A DNA stretch of 64,000 nt from Trichomonas vaginalis G3 (taxonomy: Eukaryota > Parabasalia > Trichomonadida > Trichomonadidae): positions 17,059,962 to 17,123,961 of the forward strand of contig NC_067208.1 in assembly GCF_026262505.1 (NCBI RefSeq), in the 5' to 3' direction. Below, in pieces: positions 51,290 through 61,092 of this stretch; within the stretch, counting starts at the first letter, position 1; each line of letters starts with the position of its first letter. The position numbers and the translations under genes were made by a program. The notes below the pieces were generated by a model. The model searched no databases, was not told the DNA's origin, and worked only from the letters and a program-made list of their open reading frames with translations.

Positions 51290-51903
51290 ATGAGAAGCAA
51301 ATCCATCTTAGCTGGTGCCGTTAATGTTCCAATTGAACCAACATCAAATGTTGACTCACGAACGACAAACAATATTGTCATAAAGAACTATAGTTCGGAG
51401 TGTTTGAAAGAAAAAGAACCAGATCTTAAGTCGGTGAATTTAAACTCAGCTTCAAACGCTAACGCTACATCAGATGTTAAGTTAGAGTATCCACCACTGG
51501 ACCAAATTCTTTCAAGAGAAGCCAACGACAATCCTTACACAAATTTCAAACAAATCCTTCAGATAACGTAGACCATTACCTTCTTCAGTTATATCAAACT
51601 ATCTTACTCAAAGACGATAAGAAGCTTTTGACAAATCTTATAAGCAAGAACCAAATAATTCTAACAAAGGAGGACCTTGAAAATGTTATATCACGAATAA
51701 CAGGAAAGCAATGTGTCATTGACTATCTCGACCCTGAAATCGAATGCTGTGGTCAAACTCCACTATTCATGAAAATAGGTAATATTAGAATAATCGAAAC
51801 ACCAGGAACTACAGGAGTTGAGTTTAAGTATAAATATTCGAATGAATATACAAAACTTTCAACAGAATATAAACTTTGTTTGAAATATGTTTTAGTAAAT
51901 TAA
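51290..51903 (+). pseudogene. Unknown Polinton gene (204-residue family), copy 2, broken
   Basis: Counterpart of 29,250-29,864. Confidence 0.5.
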
Positions 51904-51909
51904 AGCAGT

Positions 51910-51938
51910 CAGGACCTTCGGTCTTGGCGCTTTGCGCC
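51910..51938 (-). repeat. Double-hairpin module 2, copy 2
   Basis: Same stems as 29,871-29,899, but the GTCA-repeat hairpin that follows in copy 1 is missing. Confidence 0.75.
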
Positions 51939-51954
51939 GTTAGTCAAAAAAATT

Positions 51955-52197
51955 TCAAGTTAGCAATTTGTAATATCTATCCAAAACTTCTTCAACACTA
52001 TCGAACTCATCTTCATAATGCAAACCTAATCTTATTGACTTGGTGCAGTTTTCACTAACACAATATTTTTCTGTTCTCTTGACTGACATAACTAACTCAT
52101 TTGTTTCATCAAACAGCAACAACCAAAGTTCATGACCTAATACATAACATTCATACTTTATATTTTTAGCTCTGAGTTCTCTTGTAAGCTGTTGCAT
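51955..52197 (-). CDS. 80-residue Polinton protein, copy 2
   Basis: Same protein as 29,945-30,187, overlapping the 3' end of the penton-like gene by about 40 bases. Looks whole. Confidence 0.5.
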   Translation of the reverse strand: MQQLTRELRAKNIKYECYVLGHELWLLLFDETNELVMSVKRTEKYCVSENCTKSIRLGLHYEDEFDSVEEVLDRYYKLLT

Positions 52198-52922
52198 TTA
52201 ATATTATCTAAAAAGTCAACTTCAACAGTCATTCGCACTGGTGCCTTCAGTTCTACAGGCTCGCCTCGAAAGTCAACTAGTCTGAATTGCATGTCTTTCA
52301 AATTATGAGGACTAATGCGAATCCATTTACCTAAATGAGTTGCTATGACAGGAACGTTTGGAATGAACATTGAATTTACTTCATAACAGAAAGATTTATA
52401 CTCTACTGAACCTTTACTATTAACTCCTGAAATGCCTGTGACATTAGCTATTTTTGACTCAATGTATAAACAATTGCCATAACATACGTATGGAACAGAT
52501 TTCATCTCAATCGTTTTGTCAACACTTTTCAAAGGAAATGTCATATGGTATGCTCCTAAAAGAAGTTGAACTCTATGACTCATTCGTGTTATCTTGAACT
52601 CTTTCTTGCTACTGAACTTCAATGTTCCCTCAGAAGAGAGTTCGACATCTATGTTGTCAATAGTTTCTTCATTTATGAGAGTATCTATGACTCCAGCAAT
52701 TTTATCTATTCTATACTCTGCTCTGTTAGGAAATGTTATAAAACTTCTTTTGTCATCTATTTCAATCTCTATGAAATCTGTTTCATCTGTTATGACAAAA
52801 GTTGCGATAGTATTGAAGTCAACAACTCTGAAAGCAAGTGCTTCATTCTGAAGACCTAAGTTTGTTTGAAGCTTTACTGTTCCATATTCGTTTGGGTCTG
52901 TACTTTGCAAATAGAACAACAT
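52158..52922 (-). CDS. Putative penton-like minor capsid protein
   Basis: 254 residues, beta-rich. MLFYLQSTDPNEYGTVKL opens it; then HRVQLLLGAYHMTFPLKS, a Cys-containing VCYGNCLYIESKIANVTGI, and FRLVDFRGEPVELKAP before the last strand. The pair of a YIES-type strand and an RLVD-x-x-GEPVEL strand resembles the single jelly-roll minor capsid proteins of Polintons, which form capsid vertices. Divergent from the collagen-like gene 17 bases away, which suits a vertex protein with its fibre. Looks whole. Confidence 0.5.
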   Translation of the reverse strand: MLFYLQSTDPNEYGTVKLQTNLGLQNEALAFRVVDFNTIATFVITDETDFIEIEIDDKRSFITFPNRAEYRIDKIAGVIDTLINEETIDNIDVELSSEGTLKFSSKKEFKITRMSHRVQLLLGAYHMTFPLKSVDKTIEMKSVPYVCYGNCLYIESKIANVTGISGVNSKGSVEYKSFCYEVNSMFIPNVPVIATHLGKWIRISPHNLKDMQFRLVDFRGEPVELKAPVRMTVEVDFLDNIKCNSLQENSELKI

Positions 52923-52939
52923 TTTATTCTCATTAAAAT

Positions 52940-53881
52940 ATGACTATTGCTGCATATGCGTATGAAACAAATGAAGCAAGAAGAGCACATGAACTAGTAA
53001 ACGAAAACTCAACTTTAACCATTGAAGGCAATGATTTAGTCATTGACGATGGAAAAACTAAAAAAGTCATTGATTTCGATACTTTTAACACTTATGACCC
53101 ATTCATTACAATAAGTAAAGTTCCCATCATAAATGATGGAACGGTGCAATATATAAATTCTACAGTAGATGCCTCATTAGTGAAAGTATTAAATGTTCTC
53201 ATTGAATTGTTAAAGAGCTTTCGATTTGACGACAACATTAAATGCCTAAAGAATTTAGTCATGAATGAGAAACAAATTCTCGGCGTTGCTGGTAGCAGTA
53301 ATGATGTACACCTTATGACATTAGAATATTATAACGAACATAAAGATGAACTGAAAGGAGAGAAGGGTGACACTGGACCTCAAGGACCACAAGGAATACA
53401 AGGAATTCAAGGAATTCAAGGACCTCAAGGCGAAAACGGTTTGGATGGAAAGGATGGAAAGGATGGAAAAACTGCTAAATCATGGATATGGGACCTTATA
53501 AATACTGGTTTAACAGCTGCTTCATATGGAGTTATTCAATACCAAATCGGAAAGATATGGGCGGTACTTGGTGAAGAAGCTTTAGATGACGTTAAAAATG
53601 CTTTGAACTTCATTTCAAATGGTTCGGATACTATTAAAACTTTATCTGGTTGGATGCAAGAAACAAGGAGTCAAATAGATACTGTAAGACGTATAGCAAA
53701 CAATGCACGTACTGGATTGGATACTTTACGAGAAGCACAAAATACACTAAAGGAAGCAAATGATATTCTTGGCTCAGTATCAGACATGCATGAAGATTGG
53801 CTTAAAGGCATTGACAAATCTTTAAAAAATCACAGTCAGTCTATTGCTGACTACAAGAAAAGTATAGATTTTTTTCCATAG
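52940..53881 (+). CDS. Collagen-repeat Polinton fibre protein
   Basis: 313 residues. N-terminal beta-like region; near residues 138-173 a run of Gly-x-y triplets (GEKGDTGPQGPQG, then GIQGIQG, GENGLDGKDGKDG), a collagen-like triple helix; then helical coiled-coil-like sequence. Such proteins form trimeric stalks in phages and large DNA viruses. Followed after 4 bases by the second fibre gene. Looks whole. Confidence 0.8.
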   Translation: MTIAAYAYETNEARRAHELVNENSTLTIEGNDLVIDDGKTKKVIDFDTFNTYDPFITISKVPIINDGTVQYINSTVDASLVKVLNVLIELLKSFRFDDNIKCLKNLVMNEKQILGVAGSSNDVHLMTLEYYNEHKDELKGEKGDTGPQGPQGIQGIQGIQGPQGENGLDGKDGKDGKTAKSWIWDLINTGLTAASYGVIQYQIGKIWAVLGEEALDDVKNALNFISNGSDTIKTLSGWMQETRSQIDTVRRIANNARTGLDTLREAQNTLKEANDILGSVSDMHEDWLKGIDKSLKNHSQSIADYKKSIDFFP

Positions 53882-53885
53882 TGCT

Positions 53886-55998
53886 ATGGACGTACATGAT
53901 GGAAGCATAAGGAACTTACTTAATGCTAACAATAACTTACCAGGAACTATTAAAGCATTTATAAAGTCCTTTGTAAAGCCTGGTGCTCTAACATTTAGGT
54001 CTTTGAGAGCAAGAGCATTGAAGTCAAGAGATGCAGAAACTCCACCAAAACCAACAGCTAATGAAATATTGTTCGAATATTTTCCAAGGTACTCTGTTCT
54101 CATTGCATACATTCAAGAAATACTTAAGAAAGCAGACTTGACTTTAGGAGATGATGAAAGTTCTGTATATCTTTCGTTCCAGTTTCAAATAGCAGAACTT
54201 TTGAGACAGATATGCTTAATGTATGACAACATCTCTGATTTCACAAGATATGATGACGACCATGACCCCGAACACGGTGAAGAAGAAGTTTTACAAACAT
54301 CCATTAAGACAGGAAAGGTTTTAACACAAAGTCTCATTATTGACACCAAAGATGGCGAAGTGGACGTTCTTCAAGAGCTGAAGAAAAATACTTCTTCGGG
54401 AGGTGGTGGTAGGCATGAACTTGAAATAAATGAGATAGAAGAGAAATTAGCCGAAAAAGCAGATAAAAACCATGTTCATTATATAAGTTCAGACGAACAG
54501 ATTATAACGGACTACCATGGATATTTAACACAGGATGAAGAAGTGAAGACGAAAGATGTTAATGAAAGAAGATATAAATTCATTTGTGCTAAAGGTTATG
54601 ACATACACTGTACTGTACAGTATGACACAGGTAAAGCACCAGAAACATTTTGGTTATAACAATGAAATTTATGCTTCATACTTCTTTGTTAACGGTGTAT
54701 TAGTTGAACCAAGATTTACATTGAGAGTTAAGGCAAAAATAACTTTTGAAGATACTATTAAAAGTAAAGCAGAGAAAGAAGAACTTGACGCAACGAACAA
54801 AGTTTTGAAATCTCATAAACACAATATCTCCGATATAAATGAACTTCAGGCTACGTTAGATAAAAAAGCAGATAAAGAACATACACATAAATCCTTCACT
54901 ACTGTGAGAGCAGACGATATAATATTGAACTATACCCTTGGTTCAAGTGCACCTTTAGAGAATCCAAGTACAAGCGTAAAAGATACACTAAACTCCTTAA
55001 ATAACAAATGTATGAATATCGAAGGTCATGTCAGAAACTTTGAAACACATGAACTACCAGCAATGTTAGATAAAAAAGCAGATAAAGAACATACACATAA
55101 CTCCTTCTCAACTGTTGCTATAGAAAGTATTGAAGGAACGGTTGGCAGAACTGGTGGGGATGCATTATATTATAAACCTCCTAACTTTCCACAAGGTTTA
55201 ACATCGAATGAAAACATAACAACGAAGAAAGAAATTAGCTGTAAAAATGTTTATGTCATGGATGATGAAAATAATGTTAAATTCACTGCTCAAGATTTAT
55301 ATGATAAGAAAGCCGACAAGAACCATACACATAAGTCCTTCACTACTGTTAGAGCAGACGACATAATATTGAACTATACCCTTGGTTCAAGTGCACCTTT
55401 AGAGAATCCAAGTACAAGCGTAAAAGATACACTAAACAATTTAGATAACAGTTGCAGGAATATCGAAGATCATGCCAGAAACTTTGAAGCATATGAACTA
55501 CCAACAATGTTAGATAAGAAAGCAGACAAAACAGAGCTTCAAACATTAAAGACTGAAATACTTCAAACATTATATCCTATAGGCTCTATTTATACGTCAA
55601 TGAACTCAACAAATCCAGCAAGTGTTTTAGGTTTTGGTACATGGCAGCAGATTGTAGACAAATTCTTATACTGTGCTAACTCTTCAAAGCAAACAGGAGG
55701 TTCGAAGAAAATTACTGAAGCAAACCTTCCACCGCACACTCATACAGGAACTACAAACACAACAGGTAGTCATTCACATTCAATAACAAAAAGAGGTTAT
55801 ACAAATCTTGCAGCAGGTTCGGATAGACAGGGAATGCATAGATATGATATTTCAAGTGACCCAGTAGATTCAAGCGCAGGTATTTTCTGTGGAACCGCAG
55901 GAAATCATGTCCATACTTTCACAACAAATCCAACAGGCTCGGGTGCAGATTACATGCCACCATTTGTGACTGTATTTGCATGGTACCGCGTTCAATGA
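53886..55998 (+). pseudogene. Phage-type fibre with tail-collar-like end, copy 2, broken
   Basis: The head MDVHDGSIRNLLNANNNLPG is followed by helical regions, then modules with KADK-x-HTH and YTLGSSAPLENPSTSVKD; two such modules occur (about 54,870-55,070 and 55,310-55,510). The end carries LYPIGSIYTSMNSTNPASV, LGFGTWQQIVDKFLY, NLPPHTHTG and SHSHS, with a final FVTVFAWYRV: the pattern of phage gp10 C-terminal / tail-collar fibre domains, whose His clusters can bind metal in trimers. Probable host-binding fibre. Lightly broken. Confidence 0.75.
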
Positions 55999-56036
55999 AC
56001 GCGCTTGAGCCTGCTTTGCGGGCTTACCGTCTTGAA
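55987..56036 (+). repeat. Hairpin pair at fibre stop codon
   Basis: CGCGTTC/GAACGCG with loop AAT (55,987-56,003) spans the stop codon; a second stem CCTGC/GCGGG with loop TTT (56,010-56,022, one G-T pair) follows. The second stem is absent from the matching place in copy 1. Confidence 0.7.
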
Positions 56037-56058
56037 TAAAATCTTTAACTTTACATAA

Positions 56059-57144
56059 ATGAGCTTGAAAGAAGTATTCGAACAACATCCATGGAGGTCA
56101 TTTAAGAAATTCAATGAAGCTGCAAAGAGTTGGGGATTTACTAACAGAGCTGAATTGAAAAGGTTCTTTGACAAAAATGTTGTACATCAAACAAAAATAA
56201 ACCCTTACGACTACTTTTTACCAATTTACTACAACACTCCTGACGCATACCAATTTGACACTCTCGTTCAGAGTAAGAAAGGAGGACATAAACCATTCCT
56301 CATCTTCATTAATGTTAACACTCGTAAAGCATATGCATATCCAATGAAAAATAAAGGAACTTGTGAAGTGTTAAGAGTTTTACAAAAGTTTGTAGCAGAA
56401 CATAGCCCAAGTACTTTAACATCAGACCAAGACAGTGCATATCTCAGCAATGAAATCACAGATTTTCTCATTAAGCATAACATAACTCACTACACTACTG
56501 AAGACCATAACCATAACATACTCGGCATCATAAACCGCTTCATAAGAACGCTCAGAGATTTAAATCAAGAGCGAGACTTTACCGAAGAAACAATGAAACA
56601 TTTTCTCGAAGTATATAATTCCTCAACACATTCTACAACAGGACATACACCAAATTCAATGACACAACAACAAGAAGAAAAGTATATACAAAAGAAACGA
56701 AGTCAAACACTAAATATCAGAAATTCAACACAATTTACCCTCATTCCTGGTACAAAAGTTCGTGTAGTTCTTGACGACAAACCGTTGACAAAGAAACGTT
56801 TAAGGTTAAGTAGAAACTATTATATCGTAGACTCTACGCAAGGTAATGGATATCTTATAAAAGCTGCTGACGACTCTATTGCGTTTTATCCTCGACATAA
56901 ATTAGTTGAAAGTAGTAATGGCAAACTTGCTGAAACCATTGACGAAGCAAAGCGAGGAGTGGTTATTGAAATACTTGGCTATAACATAAACGATGACACT
57001 TATAAAGTAAGATATGAAGGAGGTGTTGAAGATGTTATACCATCTAAGAACTTGAGAGAGTCAAAGCCAACACATCTGGGACCATTAGAGCGGGAGTACT
57101 GGAAAGATAAAAACATGCCAGAAAGAATAAGAAAATTCTTCTAA
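56059..57144 (+). CDS. Polinton integrase, copy 2
   Basis: 361 residues, same length as at 33,176-34,261, with TSDQDSAY and the same C-terminal SH3/chromo-like part. Differences from copy 1 are clustered around residues 65-95. Looks whole. Confidence 0.85.
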   Translation: MSLKEVFEQHPWRSFKKFNEAAKSWGFTNRAELKRFFDKNVVHQTKINPYDYFLPIYYNTPDAYQFDTLVQSKKGGHKPFLIFINVNTRKAYAYPMKNKGTCEVLRVLQKFVAEHSPSTLTSDQDSAYLSNEITDFLIKHNITHYTTEDHNHNILGIINRFIRTLRDLNQERDFTEETMKHFLEVYNSSTHSTTGHTPNSMTQQQEEKYIQKKRSQTLNIRNSTQFTLIPGTKVRVVLDDKPLTKKRLRLSRNYYIVDSTQGNGYLIKAADDSIAFYPRHKLVESSNGKLAETIDEAKRGVVIEILGYNINDDTYKVRYEGGVEDVIPSKNLRESKPTHLGPLEREYWKDKNMPERIRKFF

Positions 57145-57223
57145 ACTTTTTCATTAGATGTAAATCAGACATGAACGAGAACAGTCATGATATCATTAAT
57201 GGTACCATTTATTTTAACATTAA

Positions 57224-57251
57224 GACGCAAAGCGGCGGGGCATAGCCCATG
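57224..57251 (+). repeat. Double-hairpin module 3, copy 2
   Basis: Same as 34,341-34,368. Confidence 0.7.
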
Positions 57252-57267
57252 AACAAAAATAATTTTT

Positions 57268-57317
57268 AGGGTAGATGGGTATATCTAACCTCATTTCTAC
57301 CCTCATTTCTACCCTCA
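57268..57317. repeat. 12-base-unit array, copy 2 (first)
   Basis: Same unit order as 34,385-34,434. Confidence 0.75.
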
Positions 57318-57324
57318 TGAATTT

Positions 57325-57403
57325 CCATGAATTTCCTTAAGATAGAAAAAATAAAGTTAGTTTTATTTTTATTTATTTTTTTATTTGGTATGTAAGAACA
57401 GAA
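57325..57403 (+). promoter_or_regulatory. Repeated upstream cassette 1, copy 2
   Basis: Counterpart of 34,443-34,520, before KilA-N gene 1. Confidence 0.5.
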
Positions 57404-57677
57404 ATGTCAGTCGAAGCAAAAACATTCACGAACAAATCTAATGGCGAAACATTCACAAAAGGCACTTATAACGGTATTGAAGTCTTACGTAGAGACATGG
57501 ATGGTTACATTAATGCAACAAATATGTGTCAGCAGTTTAGGAAAGACTTTAGAAAGTTGTTGGAAAATAAGTCCTGGGAAGAGTATTATAAGGCATTTTG
57601 TGAAGAATATAGCAACCGCCGGAATTCGGACTGTTGCTTTTTATACAAAATTCATGCAGGAAATTCTTGAGTTTTGA
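57404..57677 (+). pseudogene. KilA-N domain gene 1, copy 2
   Basis: Same KilA-N head as in copy 1 (DMDGYINATNMCQQFRKDF). Shorter than typical KilA-N proteins; judged broken. Confidence 0.65.
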
Positions 57678-57825
57678 TTGAAAGAATACGGTCAAGCCAA
57701 AAGTGGCTCGACCTCAAAACAAGCATTTTATGAGCTTACTAAGGGCGTTATAAATGAATTCAAAGGTATTTAAATACATCCTGACCTCGTTCATTTTGTT
57801 GCTGAATTCAGCAAAAATAATGTTT

Positions 57826-58049
57826 AGGGTAGATGGGTAGATCTAACCCGATATCTAACCTCATTTCTACCCTCAACCGCTAAGCGGCGAGACCCAAAGG
57901 TCTTGAATTTTCATGAATTTTATATATTAATGTTTTCGTTAAGCCACTTTGTGCCGTCAGTCAGTCAGTCAATGAAATTTACACCAAAAATAATGTTTAG
58001 GGTAGATGGGTAGATCTAACCCGATATCTAACCCGATTTCTACCCTCAT
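57826..58049. repeat. 12-base-unit array duplicated around a hairpin module (copy 2)
   Basis: Two arrays (57,826-57,874 and 57,999-58,049) flank about 125 bases that include double-hairpin module 7 (57,876-57,905: stem CCGC/GCGG with loop TAA, then GACC/GGTC with loop CAAA, then TTG) and a GTCAGTCAGTCAGTCAATGA stretch. Copy 1 has a single array here. Confidence 0.75.
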
Positions 58050-58129
58050 GAATTTTCATGAATTTCCTTAAGATAGAAAAAATAAAGTTAGTTTTATTTT
58101 TATTTATTTTTTTATTTTGTATAAAAGAT
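58050..58129 (+). promoter_or_regulatory. Repeated upstream cassette 2, copy 2
   Basis: Counterpart of 34,995-35,075. Confidence 0.5.
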
Positions 58130-59068
58130 ATGATTTCAACAATCGGCACAACAACAATTCAAACAACAGCACCAAACTCGTTAGTCATGAATCCAACATC
58201 TATGTTAGTAGAGATGAAAAGCTTCATTCCTTCTTAATTTACTTTCGAAACAGAAATACAAAGAATAAAGCAAGAACTTTTAACAAGTAATTTAGATTGT
58301 ACCGCACAGGATGAAGAAAATGAAGAATATCTTTATGACATGCAGGACATTATTGACCATTTACCCAAATTGCCTGAAATCCAACAACAAAAACTCACTA
58401 TTCATGAATTCGATGAAATAGAAGTGAAACCAACTGACTCAGTAGAAATAAAGAAGTTCATACGTAAAGTAAACTATGAGTTTCTAGGATATCATTGCAA
58501 CCATAAAGTTATGGACAAAGATTGCGACATGGTATATAAGAACATTTCAGATATTTATAAATCGGGGGAGTTTAAGACATACGACAACTTTGTTTCATTA
58601 GTTGCAAAATGTGTATGGCAGATAAGAGATAAAGATAGAAGAGGTAAAGTATGGCATGAACAGATAAAACCAACTGCTTCAGATTTAAAGAAAACCATTG
58701 ACGCTTTAGTTATTTTAGCAGGTAAGGTTTCAGAATATAACGCAAAAATGAATCCGCAATGTTCTAAATGTAAAGCAGCAATGAGGAAATATAACTACTC
58801 CGTCAAAGAGATAGAACGTATGCGAAACGACTATGCTGACTTAAAGAGGGAGGCAGAAAAACCAGCAGAAAATAAAATGAACATGTTAGAATTTCTGAAT
58901 AAAAACTATCCCACAGCCGATGATTTCCTTTTATCTGATGTCAAGAAGAAGTATAAAGAAACCTTCGGCATTGTTAAAATTTTTGATATATTAACTGAAG
59001 AAATAGAAGCTACAAAAATATTTAAAATTTCACGAATTCATAACGTATACCATGTGAAACGTTTATAA
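58130..59068 (+). pseudogene. Unknown CxxC-motif Polinton gene, copy 2, broken
   Basis: Counterpart of 35,076-36,014; most of its length is readable (242 residues ending HNVYHVKRL). Confidence 0.5.
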
Positions 59069-59325
59069 AATAACTGGGGTAGAAATGAGGTTAGATATCG
59101 GGTTAGATCTAACCATCTACCCTAAAATATATTTTTATTGAATTCAGCAACAAAATTCTGAGTAAAATAATTTTAGGGCATGTGTCAAACCGTTGAGTTT
59201 TCACAAAATTCCAAAAATAACGTTTACCATGTGAAACGTTTATAAAATAACTGGGGTAGAAATGAGGTTAGATATCGGTTAGATCTAACCATCTACCCTA
59301 AAATATATTTTTATTGAATTCAGCA
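59047..59325 (+). repeat. About 98-bp direct duplication with arrays, copy 2
   Basis: Units at about 59,047-59,145 and 59,227-59,325, each with a 12-base-unit array (59,076-59,125; 59,253-59,300). Same arrangement as copy 1, so the duplication predates their split. Confidence 0.8.
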
Positions 59326-59336
59326 CAGAAATAATG

Positions 59337-59410
59337 AATTTCATTAAGACAGAAAAAATAAAGTTAGTTTTAATTTTTATTTATTTTTTATTTTGTATGT
59401 AAAGACAGTA
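59337..59410 (+). promoter_or_regulatory. Repeated upstream cassette 3, copy 2
   Basis: Counterpart of 36,283-36,357. Confidence 0.5.
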
Positions 59411-60238
59411 ATGTCAACATCAGAGAACACAACAACTGCTATCGTTCATGAAGCCATAAATGAAGAATATGAATACATACAGTATAACAAACAGTTACGT
59501 CTCATTCGTTCGGTCAAAGACGATATGTACCAAATGCAAAGTATAATGAATGCTCTTCGTTCTACAAAGCAATCATATCATTGGTTTGAAAACCAACAGA
59601 CAAAAAAACTTTTAGAAGAATTTCCTCATATGATTGCTTCCCTCGGAAAACCGAGAGAAGAGATTCCGTACGAAAATCGCAAGAATTTGGCTCCTGGTTT
59701 GAAAGGTTATTATGTTCATAGACTTTTAGTAAACGCTGTAGCAATGTGGGCTTCACCTCGTTATGCTTGTTATATTTTCATGATGTTAGATGAACTATAT
59801 AAAGCAGAACGTGGAGAGATGGAAAAGAGACTTCAAGCAAAAGATGAAGTCATTGAATCCAAAGACAAAAGCATACAGAAAAGAATACCGCGTTCAGTAC
59901 CAAAAGGAAAGGAAAAGAGTTATAAGTATATGATATATACTGAAGAGTTGGAGAAAGAAGAAGACAGAGATATGGTTATGTTGCATTTAGTGAGAAGAAA
60001 CAACAAGAGCTTTTATGACTTAGCTAAGATATATAAATCTGACAGAAACTGGTTCTATCGTGAAAACTTACCGATTTCAATGACACCGAATGAGCAAATA
60101 AAGGAAATTGTCAAAAATACTCTTCCTCAAACACACTATGACATCAAAGGTTGCACAATACTTACATTCAAAGAAGACTTAACATTACTGAAGGAAAAAA
60201 TAACAGAATATTTCGATAACTTCAAAGAGGAAGAATAA
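59411..60238 (+). CDS. KilA-N domain protein 2 (N1R/p28-like), copy 2
   Basis: Matches 36,358-37,194 almost throughout, with a slightly shorter end. Looks whole. Confidence 0.75.
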   Translation: MSTSENTTTAIVHEAINEEYEYIQYNKQLRLIRSVKDDMYQMQSIMNALRSTKQSYHWFENQQTKKLLEEFPHMIASLGKPREEIPYENRKNLAPGLKGYYVHRLLVNAVAMWASPRYACYIFMMLDELYKAERGEMEKRLQAKDEVIESKDKSIQKRIPRSVPKGKEKSYKYMIYTEELEKEEDRDMVMLHLVRRNNKSFYDLAKIYKSDRNWFYRENLPISMTPNEQIKEIVKNTLPQTHYDIKGCTILTFKEDLTLLKEKITEYFDNFKEEE

Positions 60239-60295
60239 AAAAAATCTAAGCTAATTTTATTTTTTTTTATAAAATTTTATCTCATATGAAAGAAC

Positions 60296-60511
60296 ATGAA
60301 TTTAGAATATTCGGAACTCATGACAGAAGAAGAGAACGAACAACATGTAAAAGATTATGCAAAATTTCTGAAGACATACAAAGCATTTAAACAATATCTA
60401 AATGCTTCTAAAGATTATGCAAAATTTCTGAAGGTATATAAAGCTTATGAAAAAGCGTATGAAAAGTTTATACATTGGGGAATTGTTGTAAAATATCGAT
60501 ATGAAGACTAA
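60296..60511 (+). CDS. 71-residue Polinton protein with internal repeat, copy 2
   Basis: Same as 37,240-37,455. Confidence 0.5.
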   Translation: MNLEYSELMTEEENEQHVKDYAKFLKTYKAFKQYLNASKDYAKFLKVYKAYEKAYEKFIHWGIVVKYRYED

Positions 60512-60529
60512 CCAAAAATATATTTTTGC

Positions 60530-61003
60530 TTAAATAGCTTCAGGGTCTATTTCTTCAACCATTTCACTTCCTTCGTCAATGTCAATAGAAGCTTCTTCAA
60601 CCTTTGGTAAGAATTTCTGTATAACATCTTTGTTCGTTATTGTCTTCAGAGATGAAGGATAATATTTCACATTTGTTTCACCTTTCTTATATTCTTTCTG
60701 CTGCGATAAATCTAAAACAATACTGAAGAAGTCAATGTTAGAGTTCTTTATAACAGTATATTGAGTATCTTTGACATTCACGAAGAAACTCTTTTGTTTC
60801 AAAACTACTGCTAACTCTTGTGAAGTATAACGTTTGCGGTCAATGACGATAGCTAATGGTCTGACATACTGACCAAACTTAGATTCTTTCACAAACTTCT
60901 TGTTAAAGATAACATTAACATTTGAAGCATTATTGAACTCATTCTTGATGGCAGTAGCGAGAGCATTGTATGAAAAGAACTTGCAATCTTGCATGTGTTT
61001 CAT
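60530..61003 (-). CDS. Unknown 157-residue Polinton protein
   Basis: MKHMQDCKFFSYNALATAIK opens a mixed alpha/beta protein with a basic middle (KRYTSQELAVVLKQKSFF) and an acidic tail (DIDEGSEMVEEIDPEAI). Divergent from the polymerase gene, 89 bases apart. No family recognised. Looks whole. Confidence 0.55.
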   Translation of the reverse strand: MKHMQDCKFFSYNALATAIKNEFNNASNVNVIFNKKFVKESKFGQYVRPLAIVIDRKRYTSQELAVVLKQKSFFVNVKDTQYTVIKNSNIDFFSIVLDLSQQKEYKKGETNVKYYPSSLKTITNKDVIQKFLPKVEEASIDIDEGSEMVEEIDPEAI

Positions 61004-61092
61004 TAAAATAAAAATATTAAATTATTTTGAAAAATAACTTAAAAAATCTAATCTAATTTTTTCAAAAAATATTTTTTTATTTCCTACTAAAG

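Noticed and set aside
53346-53470. Host collagen-type gene
   Set aside because: The Gly-x-y repeats are inside the Polinton, between its penton-like and fibre genes.
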